The notes below the pieces were generated by a model. It did no database searches, was not told the origin of the DNA, and worked only from the letters and a program-made list of their open reading frames with translations. This document shows positions 37,701-46,271 of a DNA stretch of 64,000 bases, one piece after another (positions within the stretch are counted from its first letter, which is position 1; each line of letters opens with the position of its first letter). Location: NCBI GenBank assembly GCA_022495005.1, contig JAGYXB010001861.1:434001-498000 (forward strand), read 5' to 3'. The position numbers were made by a program, and so were the translations under genes. Source of the DNA: Rhyacophila brunnea. Lineage: Eukaryota; Arthropoda; Insecta; Trichoptera; Rhyacophilidae.

Positions 37701-40700
37701 CGTGGCTTTATCCAACTGACTTTCTCTTAGGCATGCTTACATACTGCAGTCTGCAATTTAGAAGAAATCTTTATTTAGCTACGTATTTTTTTCGACTTAT
37801 ACAAGGTATAAATGAGAACTCTGCCATTCTGGGCAGTGTTGACCTGTGTGTCCCTGATAACTATCTTAGAAATAGAGACCACCAGTTGTTTATTCTCCCA
37901 AGGTGCAGAACCAACCTGCCACTGGTAATGCCAATTGGGAGAGTGATAACTATGTTCAACGAAATTGCTTCGGGTGTTGATATATTCCACCTACGTGAGA
38001 ATGAGTTTAGGTGGATGTTGTTTTATAAAATCTTAAAATAGGGTCTGCTTAGCTCATCCGGTGTACTTCCTTGTACCTATCTAATTCATCTACTGATATA
38101 TCTCTTTTTTTATGTAATACTGTTATATTTATATATCTTTGTTTCTAAATGTCATGTTGTGAACGTCTTAAACTTATAATTTGTAATGTCCACAATATGT
38201 TAAAAAATAAATGAATTGAATTGAAAAAAAAAAACAACTTCTTTTGTAGTTACAAATACCAAGCTTGTTTCGGGAAAAAATTCTAATTGTGTATTTATGT
38301 TTGAATTGAGACTTTTGTGTTATGTGACCGCTCATTTAAAATACCTATTCTCTGATATAACAAGTAACGCTTATAACAAGCTAATTCAGTCAGTCCCATC
38401 TTCCTCGTAATAACCAAGTTCGACTGTATAAAATATAGATAGGTATATGAGTACCTTGGTATCAAAGTGGGACATAAGCCATTTACAAAATTTTACAGGA
38501 GACTCACAAACATGTGTGAAAAGTGTCCGTTTTTCATATAACATACCAACTTTAAACTCAAAAATCTCTATGAAAACTACCGTTTTTGATACTTTTGGTG
38601 GATTTTTTGAAAAGAGCATCACTTGCACTACCATAATCAATTAAAACATGAATTTAGTGGGAGGTGGCGTTTTTCCCACTTTGATACCAAGGTACTCATA
38701 TATAATTAGAATCTTATCTTTGCTTTGTAATTAATATGAACTTAGCAAGGTAGGTTGTACTTGGTTGGTTTCACTCCTACCTGTAAAACAATAAGGTACT
38801 GTGATGGCAAACGGTTACATATAACTGCTGTTTACACAATTTTACAGGAGAGCAAAAACAAAATCACTCTGATTAGTTAGTTTATAAGATATTTTATATC
38901 AAAATAAGTGGAATTAGCATCCCAACACAAACCTTAAACCATTTCTTTTAAAAAGATTGAAGTTTTATTGTTATCTTGTATTTTAAGCAGATTGTCTTAT
39001 TGACTTATCAACTTTTTTCACATTTGGTGAGATGCAGATATTTTACCACGCTTTTATTAGCTCTTATTCTTGTTTGTCCGGTACAGATTTTTTCTTATGT
39101 GTCCAGTACAAATTTTTTCTTGTTTGTCCAAGATTTGTATTGGACGATTGAAGATTTTTAACTAACTAGAACCCGACTAGCTAGACATTTGAAACTTTTA
39201 GAATATATCAGAACTCGACGACAATTCATTCTTTTAATACTTTTGGCCATCTTTAAGCAGAATTGAATTAATTTTCAGTTAATTCTGTTTTGCATGTTTC
39301 GGAAAAAAATATTTACTACTCACTATTATTGGTTGCTAAGAGGGTCCTAGCAACTAAATTATTAATATATATGTGCGTTACTATGGAAATCAATATATTG
39401 GAAATGGAAATCTATAATATTTATTCAGTATTTCTATCAGTACAAAAAAAGTATTTATTAATACATAGAATAATTGTCAAGTTTATATGATTCCACATCT
39501 TATTTTGCCACATCAAAGAATATACAATTTGGAACATATTATGGAAGAAAACTTAAGAAGAAAAAACCGCATACGGTTATGCCATCAAATAGCATTCTGA
39601 TTTTTCAGTGACACTATTTATTTTGTGTCATGTTGGGCTACCATTTTTAATTGAGAATTTGCTAATGGCTGGCATCAGATCTTCATAAAAAAATAGTTAT
39701 ATTTACTCATTGAGTCTTGTTTTATAGCAGACATGGTAAGGAAGCATTATTTAATCTTATTTTTAATTAACCATTTTTTTTATTGAACGAATAATTCACA
39801 ATATTTAAGAATGTAACATTCTAATTATTGAACAGACTTACATAATTTTGAAAACACTTCTGAGAAAATATAATATTATAACCAATAGAAAAAATCTTTT
39901 TTGAAAAAAGTAAGAAACCCAGCAGGATTGAACCTGAATCTCTCGGGTTTCGCATCCATGCACATAGACCACTATGCATTGCTCTTTTCAAAAAGGATTT
40001 TTTCTATTGGTTATTATATATTTTCTTTGAAGTGTTTTCAAAATTATGTATGTTCAATAAATAGAATTTTACATTCTTAAGTCTTGTGAATTATTCGTTG
40101 AACAAAAAAATAGCTAATTAAAAATTATTAGCAAGTTCAAGTTACAACAAAAAATCTTGGAGTGATCCGTGAAATCGGTTAGTAATTAAAAGTAAAACCT
40201 ACTTTGATTTAAAATACAAAAGCCGATCGCCAATGGTAGCCCAATTTGGAAAGCGCTTCAGTGGGTATTAAAGGCCATTAGTTAAAACTTATCGCAATTA
40301 AGTACGACTCCTTTAGCATAGTGGTGTCTGGGCGCAATACCCGAGAGATGCAGGTTCGATTCCTGCAGGGTGGGTGTCATACTTTTTTCAAAAAGATTTT
40401 TTCTATTAGTTATAATTAGGCATACCATATGTCCCGGTTTCACACATTTGTCCCGGTGTCCCGGCTGTTATCCGGTGTCTTGTCATTGTTGTGAAAAACT
40501 ATAAATATTTTCATATCCCAAATCGAGTATATTGACAAGTGGGTCCAATTATTGTAAAATTTTCACGTGCAACACATCGATGTACCCAAACTAGTAAAAG
40601 TTATTCAATACAATTGTTGTGTTAACCGGGAAAGTCCGCAGCTTTGGAGCGTGTTTTCTCGATCATGAAACACATTTTTAGTCGAATGACCGAGGCCGTA

Positions 40701-43313
40701 TCCAAGAGTCTACGGTATGGGCGCTACTGTACTGCAAATTGAACTTATTTAGCATTACATACAACCTTTTTTATGAGAAACTTAACAAAAATAATAATGT
40801 GCTGAAAAAAGTTCATGCCAGCAAGAAGTTATGACTGATACAATTAATAAATAAAATAATTAAAATTTGTGCTGCAGCAGACCTTCTACATTCTTCTTTC
40901 GTAGATACTTTTAATAATAAAACAATGTTTAGTGGTTAAATTTGTTTCTTCGCCCTATCTCCCGTCCCTGTCCCGGTTTAGAATTTTATAATTATGGTAA
41001 GCCTAGTTATAATATATTTTCAAAATTATGTATTTTCATTCATTTTATTGTTGTTTTAATAGTTAATGTTCATCAGTGGCGAAGGGTGGTTGTAGGCTGT
41101 GGAGATTCGACATAAATAGAGCACACTAAACTTTGTCGGTTTGTTGTCGTTGGGTTTAATTGAATTTTAAAAACTAACCAACACCATAAATTATTGTAGT
41201 CTGGGCTGAATGAAAATAAATACATATGACTGACAAGAGTTTAGTGTGTAATATTTATGTTGGATCGTAACAGCCTACCTCCACTCTTTTCCACTGAAGT
41301 ATAGTAAGTAGATTTTATTTCTACACTACATAATATGTGTGTGACAATATTTACGGGTATACCTGCAGTTGCGTTAGCAGAATGGAACAATACTACTTTA
41401 AAAACATAAATCTGGATTTTTATCTATTTACGAAAGAGTGTAACGTGTACTTTGTAGATCCAGATATCTATCATTTATTCAAGTCCTTTTATTCTTCACA
41501 TCCTGTGTCCATTAATAAGTCAACGGGTGTAAATAAATAAGTCACAAAGTCATGACAGAAATGATAATTTATTAGTTTTGTATACTTGGATAACAAATGA
41601 AGAGCTTAGCTTAGGATATAACAGGTAACAAGCGACTCCCATATTCTTAGTTTTAAAAACAATTATATTTAAATTTGTATATAAACACACATAAAATTGT
41701 AGGAATCCTCTGAATAAATTGTTTAACAAAATTTTGGTTGATTTGTTGTTGAAAGAGATACTATAGTCAGAAAATACTTTTACTATACAATAAATTTAAA
41801 ACTTAAAGTTGTGATTATATTGAGATGCATATCGTGTACTATCACGCTGTCACGGCGACAAATTTAGTCTATGGTTTCGTCATTTTGCAGAATATTTTGA
41901 ACGAACACGATCTCTGCAAATTCAATGATGGAGTAACCTAGTAATGAGTCTCTGTGAATTCAATAATATTTTGAACAGAACCCAACCGGCAGACCATAGA
42001 TAATAGACAACATTCTTATAGAAAATACATAGTGCCAACCGTTAAAAACAAAAAACACACGATTTTGACATGATTTGAAAATGTGTAGGCATGTAGAAAA
42101 TGATAAAAAACGTTCATTGACTCATGCAGGTGTCGATGCAGTGCAGTACAACATGAGGTGACCTCTTTGTTGTTCTGATGATTTCGGCAGATTTTGATAA
42201 CTGTTAATGTTCGTTTAAAGGTTCAAAATGTGCTATGGGATGGGAGCATCAGTCTGATAACATTTTAAAAACCAAGAAAAACGACATTACACACTTTTTT
42301 GCCGTAGCGGCAACTTAATGTGACGACACGTGATAGTATGCGACATGCACCATAATATATTTCGCGGTTTAGGCTCATCACACATTACAAAGGCTAGACA
42401 CAAATCGCAGGAAGTATGTAAGTCTAGACTCTAGTTATGCATTTTAGTGATGGTTCAGAAATGGGGATATTACGCACGGGCATGGCGGAGGTGTCCTACG
42501 CCCATGAATCCGCGACGAGTCTGTCTTTGTTTTAATCTACACAATAAAAACAATTTTCACAAAATCATTTAGCTGCAGTGTTTCCCAACCGCTGGTCCGC
42601 AGAATTTTTCTGCCGGTTCTAAGATTGTTACCGCTAGAAAACTATCCATCTGACTTAAAAACCTATTAAATAATTGTCAGCATTTACGACTACCCATTCA
42701 TGTGAGAAGACTGTCGGCCATGTCAGTAATAAAAAGGAAACAGAGAAACCGAATGGATGTCAACGCAGAGCATCGTCTCTTCGAACAAACATTACAGCCA
42801 CGATTATCAACTATTATAGTAAAAATCAAATATTGCTTTCTCAAAATTCCAGAAGTATTAAAAATTCAGTTTCTGCTTATTTCAATTAGAATTTACATGT
42901 TATATATTTTTTGTATTCGCAATCAGACTGTTGATAATACAGGATTTAAAAACGAATAAACGAAATATAATATTTTTATTTCTGTGTTGGCGGTCTACGT
43001 AATATTTCAATTATTACCAGTCCGCAGGTATGGGTTGGGGAACATTGATCTAGTGTATACATAGTTCCTATACACGGTTTAGAAGCAAAGTTATTAAAAA
43101 GATTCTATGATACTTTTGATAGATTTTTTCTAAAATAAAAATAATGTATAATCTCTATTCCAGCAAGTGATAAATACGCTGAAGGCTAAAAAAATGATGT
43201 ACTTCACACCAATGCCCTCTGCTTTGGGAAGATCATATCAAAACCGGCAACAAAATGACATTGAATCAACTGCCAGGATTATCAAGATGATGGAAGATTT
43301 TAAGAAGCATTGA
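28782..43313 (+). CDS. Unrecognised secreted/membrane protein gene, at least 4 exons
   Basis: Family not recognised. Exon 1 (28782-29394) starts with a signal peptide (MKCFIILLVLNMWFVKS) followed by about 185 polar residues rich in Asn, Ser, Lys and Asp, and ends at a gtaagt donor, phase 1. Exon 2 (29482 to about 29615) follows a cag acceptor, phase-compatible, and encodes an acidic stretch (INPDVILDDELTAIDNILDS); its donor (gtaaat) is tentative. Exon 3 ends at 32345 with a gtgagt donor and holds a transmembrane helix (ALMTIGFLTFSVFLIKLVL); its 5' edge is unclear, and the in-frame ATG at 32172 has a TGA just upstream. Exon 4 (43164-43313) follows ttccag, same phase, and encodes 49 residues from 'QVINTLKAKKMMYF' to 'MMEDFKKH'. 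Overall: signal peptide, long polar ectodomain, single C-terminal membrane segment, short tail. Exons 1-2 and 3-4 could be separate genes. The final intron is 10.8 kb of nested transposons. Confidence 0.55.
29637..30370. mobile_element. Cluster of fragmented hAT-like MITEs, family B
   Basis: Three partial copies (starting about 29637, 30057 and 30222) of an element with end 'cagtggcgaggggtggaggt' followed by 'aggctgtt' and 'cataaata', then 'gtgcacactaaact' and 'tcaattaaaccc'. A full inverted-repeat copy is at 41074-41308. The block between the second and third contains, on the minus strand, a tRNA-like 'tggccaagcgg' motif (about 30125), probably a SINE head inserted into the MITE. Confidence 0.55.
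31070..31458. mobile_element. TIR-bounded element sharing a core with 19199-19718
   Basis: Inverted ends: 'gtttacacgtgcatggattt' ... and reverse-complemented right 'gtaaatgtgcatggattt', followed by 'actg(ctga)cag'. The interior 'gcgcagtagaacgatagtgg' matches the PKD intron element, suggesting one MITE family or a shared captured segment. Noncoding. Confidence 0.55.
32488..32591. repeat. GC-rich perfect-arm hairpin
   Basis: The arms 'catacgcacttgcggcaggc' and 'gcctgccgcaagtgcgtatg' are exact inverted copies about 55 nt apart. The loop holds further copies of 'gcggcaggccgc' and 'ggctagccg'. It stands out from the surrounding AT-rich intron and would fold into a very stable stem. It could be a tiny MITE or an RNA structural element in the intron. 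Confidence 0.7.
32975..33065 (-). repeat. Fragment of the repeat that also ends the 47-52 kb block
   Basis: Contains 'aacctaacctaacccaa' then 'caaataatccagtatatcgg', 'ctattttcaaaa'. Matching segments occur at 52200-52310 (same orientation) and 47388-47460 (inverted). Transposon terminal sequence; not telomeric. Confidence 0.55.
33242..33487 (+). mobile_element. hAT-type MITE, family A, copy 3, inside an RTE target duplication
   Basis: 246-bp element with ends 'caacgctcaaaatgga' and 'tccatttcgagccctg' and a perfect 8-bp target duplication ATTAGGAC (33234-33241 and 33488-33495). It has split the left 50-bp target duplication of the neighbouring RTE insertion, so it arrived later. Its 'gataattttggggatt' block is nearly identical to the other two copies. 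Confidence 0.9.
33516..34182 (+). pseudogene. 5'-truncated RTE-type LINE, C-terminal RT ORF with one stop
   Basis: The last ~210 codons of an endonuclease-reverse transcriptase. Seen in order: 'SSYIYIGQQVPIDG', 'LPVLTYGCETWTL', 'QRGMERCMLGITRKDR', 'WRWAGHIARR' and 'WQRMTQDRESWK', all typical of the arthropod RTE C-terminus. The frame is intact except for a TGA at 33656-33658 (probably CGA to TGA). It ends in a short (TGA)n tail, as RTE elements do, and is bounded by a 50-bp target duplication (33212-33241 plus 33496-33515, and 34183-34232). Confidence 0.88.
34930..36240 (-). pseudogene. Decayed RTE-like LINE, minus strand, split by a MITE
   Basis: C-terminal half of a reverse transcriptase. 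Upstream piece (35876-35662): 'YKYLGTWVNEKWDQEIK' and 'RLRMVCCYVLSILFYG'. Downstream piece (35281-34961): 'LKIPWTDRVTNVEVL', 'RKLQYLGHIMRG', 'RGRRRISWLKNLRDRY'. The two pieces join in order across the 380-bp MITE at 35282-35661. The region 35890-36240 continues the upstream RT, with frameshifts. Dead copy. Confidence 0.8.
35282..35661. mobile_element. 380-bp MITE with TATA duplication inside the LINE
   Basis: Inverted ends 'ctgcccttccaaggaagaag' and 'ctacccttctaaggaagaag', both continuing 'gcagtaact'. Flanked by TATA on each side (35278-35281, 35662-35665), consistent with a TA-targeting Tc1/mariner-type MITE. The interior has extra 'gcagt(a/t)act' motifs and no ORF. Confidence 0.82.
36255..38228 (+). 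pseudogene. CR1/jockey-like non-LTR retrotransposon, 5' truncated and frameshifted
   Basis: Reverse transcriptase from about the fingers domain to the C-terminus: 'NTRSLGPDYVP', 'WKMSKVTPIHKSG', 'ENYRPVAVLS', 'EQHGFRAGRST', 'DFSKAFDKVDH', 'SGVPQGSNLGP', catalytic 'FADDLK', 'NKLEFNIDKCNLLSFTR', 'VRDLGITFESKLTF'. Frameshifts near 36596 (in a T run) and about 37100 break the frame; the last 282 codons (to 38041) are intact. It ends with an A-rich tail near 38225. No endonuclease domain is present. Assignment between CR1 and jockey groups is tentative. Confidence 0.85.
38444..38703. mobile_element. 260-bp MITE with 28-bp near-perfect TIRs
   Basis: The left end 'tatatgagtaccttggtatc' continuing 'aaagtggga' is repeated inverted at the right end (38675-38703). 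The interior is noncoding. It lies just outside the pogo-like shell. TA-rich flanks suggest a TA target. Confidence 0.75.
39760..40125 (-). repeat. Foldback repeat with tRNA-like core, copy 2
   Basis: Arms of about 140 bp are inverted copies (for example 'gaacgaataattcacaa' left, 'ttgtgaattattcgttgaac' right; 'caatagaaaaaatc' and 'gattttttctattg' nearer the centre). The core (about 39912-39985, minus strand) is tRNA-like: A-box-like 'tgcatagtggtctatg', 'acccgagagattca', B-box-like 'ggttcaatcc'. The tRNA-like core is not mirrored, so it forms the loop. Confidence 0.7.
40304..41050 (+). repeat. Foldback repeat with tRNA-like core, copy 3, split by a hAT element
   Basis: The core (40312-40378, plus strand) has A-box-like 'tagcatagtggtgtctgg', 'acccgagagatgca' and B-box-like 'ggttcgattcc'. 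The right arm 'aaaaagattttttctattag' resumes after 41013 with 'tattttcaaaattatg', the order seen in copy 2. Between them lies the hAT element at 40417-41005. The left arm is not clear. Confidence 0.6.
40417..41005 (+). mobile_element. hAT element with transposase relic
   Basis: Ends 'taggcataccatatgtcccgg' (first 20 nt seen) and inverted 'taggcttaccataat', flanked by a perfect 8-bp duplication GTTATAAT (40409-40416 and 41006-41013). An internal frame near 40635-40730 reads 'SAALERVFSIMKHIFSRMTE', resembling the hAT C-terminal dimerisation region (A-x-E-R-x-F-S). Internally deleted, non-autonomous. Confidence 0.82.
41074..41308. mobile_element. hAT-like MITE, family B, full-length copy
   Basis: Inverted ends 'cagtggcgaagggtggttgt' and, reverse-complemented right, 'cagtggaaaagagtggaggt'; both then read 'aggctgt' and 'acataaata', followed by 'cacactaaact'. 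The two halves are mirror-like around about 41190. No clear 8-bp duplication. Noncoding. Confidence 0.65.
41824..42352. mobile_element. Putative TIR element
   Basis: The left end 'atgcatatcgtgtactatca' pairs with the reverse complement of the right end, 'gtgcatgtcgcatactatca', over about 30 bp with gaps. The interior has a diverged direct repeat 'aatgatggagtaa' / 'aatcaataatattttgaac', but no ORF. Boundaries approximate. Confidence 0.45.
42576..43047 (+). mobile_element. hAT deletion derivative with transposase C-terminal relic
   Basis: Ends 'cagtgtttcccaacc' and inverted 'caatgttccccaacc', both followed by a 'ctg(g)tccgcag' block. A frame starting near 42702 reads 'SAMSVIKRKQRNRMDVNAEH', typical of the C-terminal dimerisation end of hAT transposases (ZBED/SCAN-related group). 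No clean 8-bp duplication. It lies about 110 bp upstream of the last exon of the unrecognised gene. Confidence 0.7.
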
Positions 43314-43609
43314 TGTAGCTTACTATTACGAGTGTACAAGAAAGAATTGTTATGTGACAGTGAGGTCACCTGGTCACATAATTAAAATTTTCTGTATTTG
43401 ATTCAAGGTGACATCATTTTCACATAACAATTTTATTTTGCGACATCTAGTTAAGTATGAATTATATTTGAATATTATTTGAAATCAAATACATGTTCGT
43501 TAAAAATAAATTATCATAAAATGTGGCCATTGAACAAAAATACTATACACAAAACAAATAAAATTTAAACTAAATTAGGTATTGGGTTTCTATTTTAATA
43601 CTAAGTACA

Positions 43610-43785
43610 TTGTTGTCCTTCACCTGGCCTGGACGTGTGTGTCAGAGGGTGACACTCTGCATATGTAACATGGATTCCGTCACCACGGCTGACCCTCCCT
43701 CACCCTGCAACGGTGCTACAAAAGTGATCTATGCACTGCTGTGCAGGTCTCATATGACTGTGCTCCGATGCCGCAGTCTGACTTA
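43610..43785. other. GC-rich patch between two convergent genes
   Basis: A GC-rich block between the 3' end of the plus-strand gene and the GLE1 stop codon, with 'cacctggcctggacgtgtgt' and 'accctccctcaccctgca'. I find no ORF of note on either strand. It probably belongs to the GLE1 3' UTR or a repeat. Confidence 0.3.
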
Positions 43786-43849
43786 AGTAGGTACATTATT
43801 GTCTTTATATTATTTCTCACTACACATTTGTCTTTTGAGTCAAATTACA

Positions 43850-45778
43850 CTACCAAACGGTCCCACTGAGTGAACCATATGGAGGCGGAATATGGCCGTC
43901 TTTGGCAATTTTCTGCATAAAAACGCCCAGCCTGGTCTTTGGCCCGCCTTCGTCAATTTTTTGCATTTTGTCATAATATTCAGTCATTAAAAGCTGCAAG
44001 ACTTTTGCGAATTGTCTCTTGTAGTGTTTGAAGCACTCCGATCCGCACACGGAGAGGAAATCAAAAAGTAAAGTGGCGCTGATCTCCATTTCGGGTTCTA
44101 GATTGGTGAAAGCGGCCAACCATCTCCAGGCGTGTGGCAAGCTTTGGGGATGAGGAGCATTGACGCTCCGAGGCATTCTTGTCACCCAAATTGCAGCACG
44201 CAACCGGAATATTCCAGACATTCTTTTGATGAACTTGTCCTGTTTTTCCACGGTACCGTCTTCGTTGTAGCGATATCCTCTGGCTTTATAAAAATCTTCT
44301 TCCGATTGTCCTTCGCACTGCGGTATAAGCATAGGTACTAAATATGGACAGTCTCTGTAAAAGTGAGCATCTAACAATTTTATCAATTCGGGAAATCTAG
44401 CACATAAAGCTATCGTAACTGACGCGATAGGAAACGCCGCTTCTGGATTACTGGAAACTGTCAAATCTCCTTGCTGCACTATTTTCCGCGCCAGTAAATT
44501 CATGCAAAACGCCTTTCCTTCGGGATGCTGATTGACCGAGATATGATCATTCTGCAATCTGACCCTCTCGCCGTTGAGCAGTTGGTACAGCTTGTCATAT
44601 TTATCTTTTAAATGAGACCCGCTCACGGAAGATATAGTATTCAAAGGAGTATTGACAGCTTTTTGAAGCTCAAATCTGAACTTCTTTTGAGACACGTCTT
44701 CTAGTAAATTTCTATAACTGCGTTCATAATTTTCTAAATACAACTTTGATTCAATATACAAATTGTGGGATTGATTACTAAAGAATTTCACTTTCACCGG
44801 CGCGCTCGGAGCTGGTTTTGGTTTTTCAGGACTATTATTGTTAATATTTGCTATATCTCCGGTTTCTTTAGAATGTATTATTTCAGGTACCGAGATGGTT
44901 TCTTGAATCGCCTTATTAGCCAGTTCTATATTGGCAATATCTTGGACAATAGCAGTCTTTAAATCGTTCATTTGCACAACAAGCACTTCAGTTTTTTGAA
45001 TATCATCTAACTTAATGTTGCCAGACTTCAAATTTTCAGTAATATTATCCATCGAAGAAATTATGACTGTTATTGCAGAATCATATTTCTGACGATTTTT
45101 GCTCGGGATAGTTTTATCTGATGACAGCATATTGTTGACGTCAACATGCAATGTGCTCAGTCTTGAGTGGTTTTTATTGAACCGTTCAAACCATTTGGCC
45201 GACTCTAATTGCTTCTCCATGCGTAATCTGATTTTTTTTGCGTTAGCGAGGTTCTCATTGTCCAATTTTTTATGTTCCAACTTCGCAAGTTCATCACCGG
45301 CAGCCACCTCTTGTAGGATTTCTATTTCTCGATATCTTTGTTCCTGAGCCCTTCTTTCATACTCAAGTTCCTTTTGATTCCAAAACTCGGTCTTCATTTT
45401 GTCTCGCTTTGCAATCATATTACTGAGCATGCTCCTGAGATCGAGATCGGCGGCTTCTTTTCTCTGAAGATTACATTCGAGCATCACCTTCCCGAGTGAC
45501 ATTCTGCCGCATTTAGTTTCAATCAGAAGTTCATTCTGCCATGCTTCCACGTGCATCATTTTTTTTTTCTGTTCCGAACCATTTACATCGACAGTGACGC
45601 GAAGATTTTTGATGGCACTGGTGGAGGAGTGATGATCTATGCTGACCTTTCTCGGGCCAATTGTGGTTTCATGTACATATGGTGCAATCTCGATGGCCTT
45701 CTGGAGGGCTGATCTCCTCAACTCTTGGAATTCGTAGTCTATCTCGGGCATACGATTATACTTTCGCATGTTCGACAT
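43850..45778 (-). CDS. GLE1: mRNA export factor GLE1, single coding exon
   Basis: 642-residue protein. In known homologues GLE1 binds inositol hexakisphosphate and activates the DEAD-box helicase DDX19/Dbp5 at the cytoplasmic face of the nuclear pore for mRNA release. Residues about 110-200 are charged and helical (QKELEYERRAQEQRYREIEI), the GLE1 coiled coil. The C-terminal GLE1 domain runs from about 335 to the end: 'FFSNQSHNLYIESKLYLENY', 'ARKIVQQGDLTVSS', 'AFPIASVTIALCARFPELI', 'CPYLVPMLIPQ', 'EDFYKARGYRYNEDG', 'KRMSGIFRLRAAIWVTRMP', 'LPHAWRWLAAFTNLEPE'. Length is near that of animal homologues. The frame upstream of the ATG stays open to a ttcag acceptor at 45798, so a 5' noncoding (or short coding) exon is spliced on. 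The coding region itself has no intron. Confidence 0.95.
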   Translation of the reverse strand: MSNMRKYNRMPEIDYEFQELRRSALQKAIEIAPYVHETTIGPRKVSIDHHSSTSAIKNLRVTVDVNGSEQKKKMMHVEAWQNELLIETKCGRMSLGKVMLECNLQRKEAADLDLRSMLSNMIAKRDKMKTEFWNQKELEYERRAQEQRYREIEILQEVAAGDELAKLEHKKLDNENLANAKKIRLRMEKQLESAKWFERFNKNHSRLSTLHVDVNNMLSSDKTIPSKNRQKYDSAITVIISSMDNITENLKSGNIKLDDIQKTEVLVVQMNDLKTAIVQDIANIELANKAIQETISVPEIIHSKETGDIANINNNSPEKPKPAPSAPVKVKFFSNQSHNLYIESKLYLENYERSYRNLLEDVSQKKFRFELQKAVNTPLNTISSVSGSHLKDKYDKLYQLLNGERVRLQNDHISVNQHPEGKAFCMNLLARKIVQQGDLTVSSNPEAAFPIASVTIALCARFPELIKLLDAHFYRDCPYLVPMLIPQCEGQSEEDFYKARGYRYNEDGTVEKQDKFIKRMSGIFRLRAAIWVTRMPRSVNAPHPQSLPHAWRWLAAFTNLEPEMEISATLLFDFLSVCGSECFKHYKRQFAKVLQLLMTEYYDKMQKIDEGGPKTRLGVFMQKIAKDGHIPPPYGSLSGTVW

Positions 45779-45921
45779 TTTCTGTGAGATCGGATATCTG
45801 AAAAAATAATATTTCTGTCAGATACTACCTTGATGTCAATAGCTAAACCATTTTTAGACATCTTCAATGGTGAACATTCAAAAGTTTATGGTATACCTAC
45901 GCGAATAATTGAACTTACTAA

Positions 45922-46268
45922 AGCCGCGTTGACACGGTCCAAGTACGATCCAAGTAGACTTGGATAGGAATAATTAGTATGAAGATGTCTCATCCAAGTG
46001 ACAGCTTCATACTATTTATTCCTATCCAAGTTAACTTGGATGAGTAGGACGCGGTCCAAGTAGCTTGGATAGGAATAATTAGTAGGAAGATGTCACATAC
46101 GAGTTCACTTGGATGGCACTCGGTCCAAGTGTACTTGGATCGGGTGCCATCCAAGTTTACTTGGATAGGAATAAATAGTATGAAGCTGTCACTTGGATGA
46201 GACATCTTCATACTAATTATTCCTATCCAAGTCTACTTGGATCGTACTTGGACCGTGTCAACGCGGCT
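45922..46268. mobile_element. Hairpin MITE, PIF/Harbinger-type, copy 2
   Basis: 347-bp near-perfect palindrome with the same 'agccgcgttgacacggtcc' ends as 5888-6138, flanked by TAA (45919-45921 and 46269-46271). The larger size comes from extra 'tccaagt/acttgga' modules near the centre (46100-46160). It sits just upstream of GLE1. Confidence 0.88.
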
Positions 46269-46271
46269 TAA

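Larger units (their letters stand above)
34824..38426. mobile_element. Pogo/Tigger-like shell with nested LINEs
   Basis: The ends 'cagtcgagctcggttatta' (34824) and, inverted, 'cagtcgaacttggttatta' (38426) are terminal inverted repeats with TA on both sides. Everything between that can be identified is later cargo: an RTE fragment, a MITE in it, and a CR1/jockey-like LINE. No transposase of its own is recognisable. Confidence 0.65.

Noticed and set aside
40312..40378. Functional tRNA gene
   Set aside because: A- and B-box-like motifs are present, but the acceptor and anticodon stems do not pair and it sits in a repeat family, so I call it tRNA-like only.
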